Source of the DNA: a virus
Virus record (IMG/VR): IMGVR_UViG_3300047445_000153
Location: 1-64,000 of that record
DNA length: 64,000 nt
Direction: 5' to 3' (one strand)
Below, in pieces: positions 13,670-19,698 of the stretch. The notes below the pieces were generated by a model. That model searched no databases. It had not been told where the DNA came from and worked only from the letters and a program-made list of their open reading frames with translations. How positions within the stretch are numbered: the stretch's first letter is position 1; every line of letters starts with the position of its first letter. A program made the translations under genes and the position numbers.

Positions 13670-16003
13670 ATGGGTAGCCTCTCCGGCTCCACTACCATCC
13701 TCGCGGGCACGGAGACATTCAACCTCTCGTCGCCCGCGCAGACGGACTGGATTCAGTTCCCGCAGTCAGCAACCACGCCGAACCGGAAGTCAGGGGGCGG
13801 GTCGACCATCGGCCTGCCCACGCTCCTCGGTCCCGGCACGAAGACCTGGGGTGGCTTTGCCTTCGGGTATGGCTACACGTGGACGGGTGGCACGCCGACC
13901 GCGTCCGCTACCGCGCTCAAGCAAGGCATCTTCGTCAGCGTCTCACCGTCAGCGATTGGGCAGGGCTATCAGTTCACTCTGCCCGCTGACACCACCGAGC
14001 GCACCGTCACGATCTACTGGGGCGGCAATAGCTGTGCCTCGCAGCTTGATTTCACGCTGTCTGATGGTAGCGCGGCAGCACTGCAACACAACCCGACTGC
14101 TGCCGGGAATGGGGCTGCGCAATACCTGAGTACGACGCTGACGTACAGCGCGGACTCGGCGGGGCAAACGCTCACGTGCAAGCTCGTGGTCAAGACGCTC
14201 GTGGGAGGGAGCGGCAACGTCTGGATGGGCGCGGCCAAGTACCTGAACTCTACAACGACGACCTCCACCGGCACGGGCGCCGCTACGCAGGGCCGGAACG
14301 TCAGCTCGGCCTCGGGCTCGGTCGAGATCTCGGGCTCGGGTGCGGCCACCGAAGCGAAGGACACGGCAAGCGCTACCGGCGCCGTAGGCGTGGCGGGGAC
14401 AGGCTCGGTGACTCAGGCCCAGGACGTCAGTGCGGCGACCGGTGCGGTCGGTGTGGCGGGCACCGGCAGCGCCACGCAGGCGAAGAACACAGCTGCGGCA
14501 ACCGGCGCCGTAGGCGTGTCAGGAACCGGTAGCGCCACGCAGGTGAAGAACACGGGTGCGGCAACCGGCGCCGTGGAAGTCTCGGGCACAGCATCGAGCA
14601 CGCAGGCAGTGGGCTCGGGCAACGGCACGGCGCAGCTCGGGATCACCGGCACCGCGGCGTCTAGCGAGCAGCCAGACACGAGCGCGGCGAGCGCGGGGGT
14701 GGAGGTCAGCGGCAACGCTGCCTCGACGCAGGCTCGGGATACAGCTGCGGCCACCGGCAGCGTGCAGGCTACCGGGTCCGGTGCAGCGACGCAGCAGAAG
14801 GACATGGCGTCGGCTGTGGTCACGGTGGACGTCACCGGCTCGGCGGCGTCGGTCCAGGCGCCGAACATCTCCGAGGCCACCGCCGTGATCGGCGACGAAT
14901 CGCACGGTGCTGGTGCGGCCACGCAGGCGCCGAACGTTTCGAACGCAACCGGCTCGGTGTCGGTCGAGGGGAGCGCCGCGAGCACGCAGCAAGCCGACAC
15001 GGCGGATGCAACCGGCTCGGTGTCGATCGAGGGTACCGGCGCGGCGACGCAGGCGCCGAACATCTCCGACGCGACGGGCACCGTCACGGGCAGCAATGAA
15101 GTGACCGGCACGGGCGCCGCCACACAGGCGCCGAACGTGTCGACCGCGTCAGCAACGGTGGTGGTCACGGGTTCTGCGTCAAGCGTGCAGCGCAAGAACG
15201 TCTCGCACGCATCAGCTTTGGTATCTGGGGGTGATACGCCGCCCCCGATCCGTAACGTTGTTCTGAACAGAGGACGAGCCATGAAATGGTTCCAAGCGGG
15301 TGAAGACCTCACCTTCGACATCGACATTCTGGTCAACGGCATTCCGTCGCAGCCCGACGCGGGCACGGTCAGCTACACGGTGCGCGATCAGGCTGGCCAG
15401 CCGATCCCCGGTCTGAACCAGCAGCCGGTCGCCGTGCCGGGGACGACCGCGTCGATCTCTGTGCCCGCCAGCGCCAACCAGCTTGCCTCGGGGTCCGAGA
15501 GCGAGTCACGCATCGTGACGCTCTCGTTCATCGCGGCCGGACAGAGCCGCCAGCTGCGCACGTCCTACAGCCTGCACGCGTTCCTACCCATCGAAGCCTC
15601 ATGCGACGCGGTGCGCAGCTTAGTCGGGGTGTCGGTGGACGAACTACCGGACGACGACATCGATCTGGTCGTCTCCTACTTCGACCTCGTGGCTGAGGAG
15701 GGCGAGACATTCCGCAGCGCCTTTACGGCAACGAACCAGTCGCGCGGGGCGGCGAACCGCGCGCTCGCGCTGCGCGCCGCGCTCGATGCTGTCCCGTCGT
15801 TGCAGCTGCGGATTTTCCAGTCGCGCCAGAGCGAGAACTCATCGTTCAGCCGCTTCACGGCGGTTGACTTCGAGCGCTTGAAGAATGATCTGCGCGACAA
15901 GCTGGCCGCAGCACTGAAGAGCATCACGGCCCCCTCGGTCAGCGCCTCGATCCCGACGCTGTTCGTGGTGTCATCCCCAACCGACTCTCTGACGAACTCA
16001 TAA
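13670..16003 (+). CDS. Neck/decoration fusion protein with 21-residue repeats
   Basis: 777 aa in three parts. Residues 1-195 are a Gly/Ser/Thr-rich beta domain (TWGGFAFGYGYTWTGGTPTA). Residues about 197-525 are about 16 imperfect 21-residue repeats of the type TGAVGVAGTGSATQAKNTAAA. Residues 538-777 form a separate unit starting MKWFQAGEDL. Its middle resembles siphophage head-tail adaptor proteins (VRSLVGVSVDELPDDDI, then a long helix RGAANRALALRAALDAV). The final unit could also be translated alone from the internal ATG at 15281, which has AGAGGA 6 nt upstream. The adaptor call is inference from position and pattern. The repeats probably form a protruding beta-rich fibre around the neck. 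Confidence 0.65.
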   Translation: MGSLSGSTTILAGTETFNLSSPAQTDWIQFPQSATTPNRKSGGGSTIGLPTLLGPGTKTWGGFAFGYGYTWTGGTPTASATALKQGIFVSVSPSAIGQGYQFTLPADTTERTVTIYWGGNSCASQLDFTLSDGSAAALQHNPTAAGNGAAQYLSTTLTYSADSAGQTLTCKLVVKTLVGGSGNVWMGAAKYLNSTTTTSTGTGAATQGRNVSSASGSVEISGSGAATEAKDTASATGAVGVAGTGSVTQAQDVSAATGAVGVAGTGSATQAKNTAAATGAVGVSGTGSATQVKNTGAATGAVEVSGTASSTQAVGSGNGTAQLGITGTAASSEQPDTSAASAGVEVSGNAASTQARDTAAATGSVQATGSGAATQQKDMASAVVTVDVTGSAASVQAPNISEATAVIGDESHGAGAATQAPNVSNATGSVSVEGSAASTQQADTADATGSVSIEGTGAATQAPNISDATGTVTGSNEVTGTGAATQAPNVSTASATVVVTGSASSVQRKNVSHASALVSGGDTPPPIRNVVLNRGRAMKWFQAGEDLTFDIDILVNGIPSQPDAGTVSYTVRDQAGQPIPGLNQQPVAVPGTTASISVPASANQLASGSESESRIVTLSFIAAGQSRQLRTSYSLHAFLPIEASCDAVRSLVGVSVDELPDDDIDLVVSYFDLVAEEGETFRSAFTATNQSRGAANRALALRAALDAVPSLQLRIFQSRQSENSSFSRFTAVDFERLKNDLRDKLAAALKSITAPSVSASIPTLFVVSSPTDSLTNS
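14258..15230 (+). repeat. 63-bp coding tandem repeats (21-aa units)
   Basis: About 16 degenerate units encoding variations of [TA]GAVGVAGTGSATQAKNT. Each carries a conserved G-[TS]-[GA]-[SA]-[AS]-[TS]-Q core and a variable A-x-[ND] step. Units differ at the DNA level, so the array is not a recent duplication; copy number could still vary by recombination. Confidence 0.75.
15281..16003 (+). CDS. Possible internally started adaptor, 240 aa
   Basis: In-frame ATG within the 777-aa gene, preceded by AGAGGACGAGCC. The purine-rich AGAGGA is spaced as a normal ribosome binding site and better than that of the full gene. The first residues (MKWFQAGEDLTFDIDILVNG) look like a natural protein start, coming straight after the end of the repeat array. 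A short product would supply free adaptor subunits, with a minority carrying the repeat fibre. No direct proof is visible. Confidence 0.45.
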   Translation: MKWFQAGEDLTFDIDILVNGIPSQPDAGTVSYTVRDQAGQPIPGLNQQPVAVPGTTASISVPASANQLASGSESESRIVTLSFIAAGQSRQLRTSYSLHAFLPIEASCDAVRSLVGVSVDELPDDDIDLVVSYFDLVAEEGETFRSAFTATNQSRGAANRALALRAALDAVPSLQLRIFQSRQSENSSFSRFTAVDFERLKNDLRDKLAAALKSITAPSVSASIPTLFVVSSPTDSLTNS

Positions 16004-16515
16004 TGGCCATCGTGAACCTCACGCGTGTCCTGATCAACACGACGCGCGGCAACTCGAAGATCTGGGGCAACGTCACTCTGCCGACCCCCGGCACGAGCGG
16101 CACCGTTGCGTTCGGGCCTGTTGCGAAGGTCCTGCTCGCGAAGCGTGGCTCAGTCGCGTACCCCGGCGACACCGTCATCGACCTCGACGACCGCTACGTC
16201 CTCGGCTACTACAGCAAGTCGGCCAACGACGAGCTGTTCCGCATGTTCCGCACGCCCTTCGCTGCGGACGTGATGCGGGTGGTCCCCGGCCAGGACCCGG
16301 TGACGGGATTCGATCGAGGCAGCAAGCCGGTGAAGGTCGGCTTCGCATGGTACGACTCGATGAACACTGGCTACGAGAATGACGTCAACTCGCTCAAGCG
16401 CACGAAGTACCGGATCATCACCGGCTTCGATCTGAAGGTGGGCGACCTACTCGATGGCATGAAGATCGCGACCGTCGCACAAGAGCTGGGCGTCACAATC
16501 GCTGAGGCCGAGTAA
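16003..16515 (+). CDS. Hypothetical head-tail or tail protein, 170 aa
   Basis: Its ATG overlaps the previous stop (TAATG). The sequence is beta-rich (NLTRVLINTTRGNSKIWGNV; YPGDTVIDLDDRYVLGYYSK) with a helical end (ATVAQELGVTIAEAE). Position between neck and tail-completion genes suggests a head-closure or tail-end protein. No recognised motif. Confidence 0.6.
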   Translation: MAIVNLTRVLINTTRGNSKIWGNVTLPTPGTSGTVAFGPVAKVLLAKRGSVAYPGDTVIDLDDRYVLGYYSKSANDELFRMFRTPFAADVMRVVPGQDPVTGFDRGSKPVKVGFAWYDSMNTGYENDVNSLKRTKYRIITGFDLKVGDLLDGMKIATVAQELGVTIAEAE

Positions 16516-17378
16516 TGGCAACCCGTCCGCTCGACAAGGAATGGGCCGAGGTTAAAGCCTACGTGGAGGATATCTTCTTCACGGACCTGAACGAGAAGAT
16601 CGAGGGTGTTGCCGTCGATCTTGCGGATGAGATCGAGAAGTCGATCACCAAGCAGCTCGACACCTTCTTCTCGAACTTGGCGAACATGTTCGGGAACTGG
16701 GCGAACGGAGCCCCGGATTGGGTGCTTGATACCAACGGCGAGTGGCAGAACTACGCCTACTCTTACGCGGACTTCAAACAGGTCAAGAAGCGCGGTAGCC
16801 GGGACTTCTTCGTGCTGCGTGAGATGGCCCCGGCCTTTCGAGGCAAGTCCAACCTGGATCGCTACCTGCGTCGCCAGCGCCAGAAACGCGACACGAAGAC
16901 GAGAAAGAAAGGTCAGCTGAAGGGGCCGAGCCTCAAGCAAGAGATCAAGAGCCTAGCGAATCCCTCGAAGTATTGGGGAAGGCCCCTCGTGCTGATCGAG
17001 TCCCATACGAATACCCGCGGCAGGGATGGCAAGCGGCGTTACAACAAGGGCGTGACGCGCATGGGGAGTCATCCAGGCGGGCGGATCATGAACATCAAAG
17101 GGGACTTCGTCACCCTCCATGTCGAGTGGCTACCCGCGCTTTCAGGGCTTGACGTGCTCGAACGGGGCATCACCGAAGAGCCCGCTGCCGCAATGGGAAA
17201 GGGTGCGGGGGCTAGTCTTCCTCACGACGTGATTGCGAAGCTGATGAACCGCGAGATGCGCAACGACGGAAAGCTGGCGTACCGGCCGCTGCTTGGCCCC
17301 TACATGCTCTGGTATCAAGACACCACGGTGAGGCAGGTCATGCGGAAGACCGCCCTACCCTACGGACCACAACTATGA
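16515..17378 (+). CDS. Neck / tail-completion-like protein, 287 aa
   Basis: Starts at a TAATG overlap with the gene before. The N-terminal 60 residues are helical (VEDIFFTDLNEKIEGVAVDL). The middle is strongly basic (RYLRRQRQKRDTKTRKKGQL), as in proteins that touch DNA at the neck, and the C-terminal part is mixed. Gene order (adaptor, unknown, this gene, tail-terminator-like gene, tube) matches the HK97-gp10-like tail-completion position, but the protein is longer than that family. Function is inferred from order only. Confidence 0.55.
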   Translation: MATRPLDKEWAEVKAYVEDIFFTDLNEKIEGVAVDLADEIEKSITKQLDTFFSNLANMFGNWANGAPDWVLDTNGEWQNYAYSYADFKQVKKRGSRDFFVLREMAPAFRGKSNLDRYLRRQRQKRDTKTRKKGQLKGPSLKQEIKSLANPSKYWGRPLVLIESHTNTRGRDGKRRYNKGVTRMGSHPGGRIMNIKGDFVTLHVEWLPALSGLDVLERGITEEPAAAMGKGAGASLPHDVIAKLMNREMRNDGKLAYRPLLGPYMLWYQDTTVRQVMRKTALPYGPQL

Positions 17379-17836
17379 TCAGCGAAAACATTTACGAAGA
17401 CCTGCTCGCGAGCCTGATGAAGTTCTGCAAGGATTTCGCGGCTGAGATCAATGTCGTCGATGAAGACCCATTCCAGCCGGTGCTTCTCGACGCTCTCAAC
17501 GACTATGAGCAGCTGCCGAAAGGGTCGTTGATTGGCGTGGCGGGCTACACGATCGACATCGACGAACATCTGGTGTCGGTGAAGACGATGATCGGGATTG
17601 GAACCGAGAACGACACGAACACGTTCCGCTTGACGGCGGCGATGGGTAAGCTCGTCAATCGGCTCTTGCCGACGAAGCGTATCGACGTGATCGATTCCGT
17701 GACTGGGGAAGTGCTCGGGGGGATGTCTATCGAATCTGGCGTTCGAGTGATGCCAGCGAGTAATGCAGGCGGACGGACCATGAAGTACATCGCGTTCATG
17801 GCCTCATCCGACGTCACTGTGGCTCTTTCTTCTTGA
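17375..17836 (+). CDS. Tail-terminator-like protein
   Basis: 153 aa overlapping the gene before by 4 nt (ATGA). The last small gene before the tail tube is usually the tail terminator (lambda U-like), which caps the tube and joins it to the head. The mixed alpha/beta sequence (YEDLLASLMKFCKDFAAEIN; VSVKTMIGIGTENDTNTFRL) and length fit. The last 23 bp of the gene overlap, tail to tail, the Arc-like gene on the other strand. Confidence 0.6.
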   Translation: MISENIYEDLLASLMKFCKDFAAEINVVDEDPFQPVLLDALNDYEQLPKGSLIGVAGYTIDIDEHLVSVKTMIGIGTENDTNTFRLTAAMGKLVNRLLPTKRIDVIDSVTGEVLGGMSIESGVRVMPASNAGGRTMKYIAFMASSDVTVALSS

Positions 17837-18008
17837 TGCTCTCGATCAACTTCAGATCAGAGCTTGTGCCAACGTCGATCCCAGCTTCAATCAGCAAGAT
17901 CAGCTCGGCGTTCTTCGTGCGCCGGTTGATCTTGGCCCGCACCACAACCTGTTCGTGAACCTCGCGCGGCAGGCGCAACGTCGAAGCCACCATATCGTCC
18001 ATTTCCAT
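17814..18008 (-). CDS. Arc-like ribbon-helix-helix regulator, 64 aa
   Basis: The N-terminal strand STLRLPREVHEQVVVRAKIN, the helix RRTKNAELILLIEAGID and the size are typical of Arc/Mnt-type dimeric repressors, which bind DNA through the beta-ribbon (alternating T/R/P residues). The ribosome binding site AGGAG lies 9 nt before the ATG. It is transcribed against the late operon and overlaps the end of the tail-terminator-like gene. The palindrome CCTTTGA-TTC-TCAAAGG, 30 bp upstream, is a good candidate for its own operator. It may time tail-tube expression from the divergent region, or act elsewhere in lysogeny control. Confidence 0.8.
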   Translation of the reverse strand: MEMDDMVASTLRLPREVHEQVVVRAKINRRTKNAELILLIEAGIDVGTSSDLKLIESIKKKEPQ

Positions 18009-18037
18009 AACTTGGTTCTCCTATCAACCAATAAAAA

Positions 18038-18054
18038 CCTTTGATTCTCAAAGG
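18038..18054. promoter_or_regulatory. Palindrome between Arc-like gene and tail tube
   Basis: CCTTTGA TTC TCAAAGG, perfect 7-bp arms. It sits in the 96-bp divergent region, 30 bp upstream of the regulator start and about 50 bp upstream of the tail tube start. A likely operator of the ribbon-helix-helix protein. Confidence 0.55.
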
Positions 18055-18087
18055 TAGCACACGTAGCATCCGTGCTACCAGATTTTT
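18053..18087 (+). terminator. Hairpin terminator before tail tube
   Basis: GGTAGCAC (18053-18060) pairs with GTGCTACC (18072-18079), loop 11 nt, then AGATTTTT. It could end transcripts arriving from the neck genes, or double as a regulator site since it abuts the palindrome at 18038-18054. Confidence 0.5.
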
Positions 18088-18104
18088 CAACCGGAGAACT
18101 CACG

Positions 18105-18896
18105 ATGGCTGGTGAAGCAAAGTCAAATAAGTTCATGCTGGGCACGGCCACCGTGATGATTGGCCCCCAGTCGGAACTGTTCAACCTGAACCCGCTCGAA
18201 CACTCGATCGGCCTCGTCAAGAACTTCACCATCAGCGGCGAACCGGCATACACCGAACTGACGCAGGGCGTGAAGAACTCGGTGGTGTACTCGGTGATGA
18301 CCGGCAACCCGGTCACGGCGACGATGGAAGTGTACGAACACACGTCGAAGAACTTGGCCTATGGCCTGGGGCTCGACGGCTCGACGTTCGACCCGACCAC
18401 GGTCAGCACCACGACCAACGCCGACATTCCGGCCAACCCGGCGGGTACGTCGCTGATCCCGGCGACGCTCGTCACGGGCTTCACGGAGGGCGACTGGCTT
18501 CAGGTGCTGACCCCCGGCATCGCCGACAAGGTGCTCGTCGCCAAGATCAAGACGATCGACGCGACGGCGAAGACCTTCACGGTCGAGGATGAGCAGTCGT
18601 TCGACTACGCCATCCCGTCTGGCGCGGTCATCAAGAAGGTGAACGTGGTTGGTATCGGCTCGCGCTCGGACCAGCCGTTCCTGTCGGCAAAGGTCGTCGG
18701 CCAGCTCGCGGACACCACGCCGGTCGCGCTGCTGATCCCGAAGATCCGTATCACGGGCGGCTTCACGCTGGCGTTCAAGTCGGACTCGTTCGGCAACCTG
18801 CCGTACAAGTTCCAGCCGTACGACCTGACGCTGGACGACCCGTTCTACGACACCTTCCTGCCGTTCGGTCAGGCGATGCTCGCAGCGGCAAACTAA
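18105..18896 (+). CDS. Major tail tube protein
   Basis: 263 aa from MAGEAKSNKFMLGTATVMIG, with GGAG 8 nt upstream; an upstream in-frame ATG lacks such a site. The beta-rich sequence, length and place after the tail terminator and before the frameshifted chaperones are those of siphophage tube proteins. Stacked hexameric rings would form the DNA channel around the tape measure. A Gly/Thr-rich middle (TTTNADIPANPAGTSLIPAT) may be an added surface domain. It is bounded by a terminator on either side, suggesting its own abundant transcript. Confidence 0.85.
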   Translation: MAGEAKSNKFMLGTATVMIGPQSELFNLNPLEHSIGLVKNFTISGEPAYTELTQGVKNSVVYSVMTGNPVTATMEVYEHTSKNLAYGLGLDGSTFDPTTVSTTTNADIPANPAGTSLIPATLVTGFTEGDWLQVLTPGIADKVLVAKIKTIDATAKTFTVEDEQSFDYAIPSGAVIKKVNVVGIGSRSDQPFLSAKVVGQLADTTPVALLIPKIRITGGFTLAFKSDSFGNLPYKFQPYDLTLDDPFYDTFLPFGQAMLAAAN

Positions 18897-18922
18897 GGTT
18901 CTTCGCGGTACTAAAAAGATCC

Positions 18923-18951
18923 TTGATGCACCAAGCCACACGGTCTAAGAT
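18923..18951 (+). promoter_or_regulatory. Late promoter (family member 2), overlapping a terminator
   Basis: ATCCTTGATG: TTGATG, 17 bp, then TAAGAT followed by CCG, similar to the promoters at 9843, 32033 and 36148. The spacer and -10 are embedded in the terminator hairpin 18933-18962, so the same bases end one transcript and start the next. Confidence 0.5.
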
Positions 18952-18970
18952 CCGTGTGGCTTTCTCATTT
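18933..18970 (+). terminator. Rho-independent terminator after tail tube
   Basis: AAGCCACACGG and CCGTGTGGCTT form a perfect 11-bp stem (8-nt loop) followed by TTCTCATTT. Confidence 0.85.
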
Positions 18971-18981
18971 CCGGATCAAAC

Positions 18982-19410
18982 ATGTCCACCACCACGAAGA
19001 AACCCACAGCTCCCGTGCCGCGTCTGAAGGTCACCGTCAACGGCGAGCCGCGCGAGCTGTTCATGTCGTTCGGCTTGCTCAACGAGCTTTGCCGAGGCGT
19101 CGGCAACGTCCAAGCCGCGATCCAGATCCCGGCCGACTCTGAGCTGCGCGACTACACCCTGATGGCCATCCTGTCGCCGCGCGATGCCCACGGCGAGGTC
19201 CAAGACCCGATCAATCTACGCTTGCTGGACATGTCGCTCGACGACGCCGAAGCCGTGCTGACCTGGGCCTCGGAGCACTGTTGCGATTTTTTTCTGCGGA
19301 CGATGGAGAGAATCGTCAAGACGCAGGAGAAAAATCTGGAGCGATACACGAAACTCGCACCAAAAAGCCAGGAAAGCTCACCGCCTTCACCGACTGGTTC
19401 CGCGACCTGA
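18982..19410 (+). CDS. Tail assembly chaperone (G-like), upstream frame
   Basis: 142 aa. In siphophages two overlapping genes between tube and tape measure encode a chaperone and its frameshifted extension, which hold the tape measure during tail assembly. The sequence (PRLKVTVNGEPRELFMSFGL; NELCRGVGNVQAAIQIPADS) and position fit. The frame contains the slippery TTTTTTT at 19287-19293. Unshifted ribosomes end at 19410 after a Ser/Pro-rich tail. The ATG is preceded by CCGGATCAAAC, a variant of the GGATCGAAAC leader motif, and CCACCACCAC follows within the first codons. Confidence 0.85.
   Translation: MSTTTKKPTAPVPRLKVTVNGEPRELFMSFGLLNELCRGVGNVQAAIQIPADSELRDYTLMAILSPRDAHGEVQDPINLRLLDMSLDDAEAVLTWASEHCCDFFLRTMERIVKTQEKNLERYTKLAPKSQESSPPSPTGSAT
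19287..19293 (+). promoter_or_regulatory. -1 programmed frameshift site
   Basis: GAT TTT TTT CTG in the chaperone frame gives the heptamer T-TTT-TTT, which fits X-XXY-YYZ. After slipping one base back, translation continues with TCT GCG GAC into the frame that ends at 19697. It is the only good slippery heptamer in the overlap of the two frames. Confidence 0.8.
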
Positions 19411-19697
19411 GCTTCACGGAAGGGGTCTGCTGGGCGTTTGATGTAGTGCCCTCCCAGCTCTCCCGAATTATCTGGTCCTACACCCGCGAGGACATTAAAA
19501 TTCGCACACGCTTGAAGCTTGGCGAGGGTCAAGCGCATCATGTGCAGCAATTCCAGACGATCGCCACCCTTCTCTCCGGATTCTTAGGCTCTGATTCTGC
19601 CGACTCAAGTGGCTCAGATAGTGAGTCATCCTCATCGGTGCCGAAGAACTTCGAGGATGCGCAACGTCAACTAGCAGCAGTCTTCGGGAAATCGTAG
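19293..19697 (+). CDS. Tail assembly chaperone extension (T-like), made by frameshift
   Basis: 134 codons in the -1 frame, without a good start of their own. Fused to the first 104 residues of the upstream frame they give a 238-aa G-T-like protein. The sequence contains KLTAFTDWFRDLSFTEGVCW and a Ser/Asp-rich linker (SADSSGSDSESSSS) before a short helical end. In lambda, the T part binds the tube protein and recruits it to the tape measure. The next gene, the tape measure, starts 1 nt after the stop. Confidence 0.8.
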   Translation, partial: SADDGENRQDAGEKSGAIHETRTKKPGKLTAFTDWFRDLSFTEGVCWAFDVVPSQLSRIIWSYTREDIKIRTRLKLGEGQAHHVQQFQTIATLLSGFLGSDSADSSGSDSESSSSVPKNFEDAQRQLAAVFGKS

Positions 19698-19698
19698 G

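Noticed and set aside
14258-15230. Regular 63-bp repeats that could be mistaken for a CRISPR array
   Set aside because: Units are in frame, degenerate and without spacers; they encode a repetitive protein. No CRISPR array was seen anywhere in the window.
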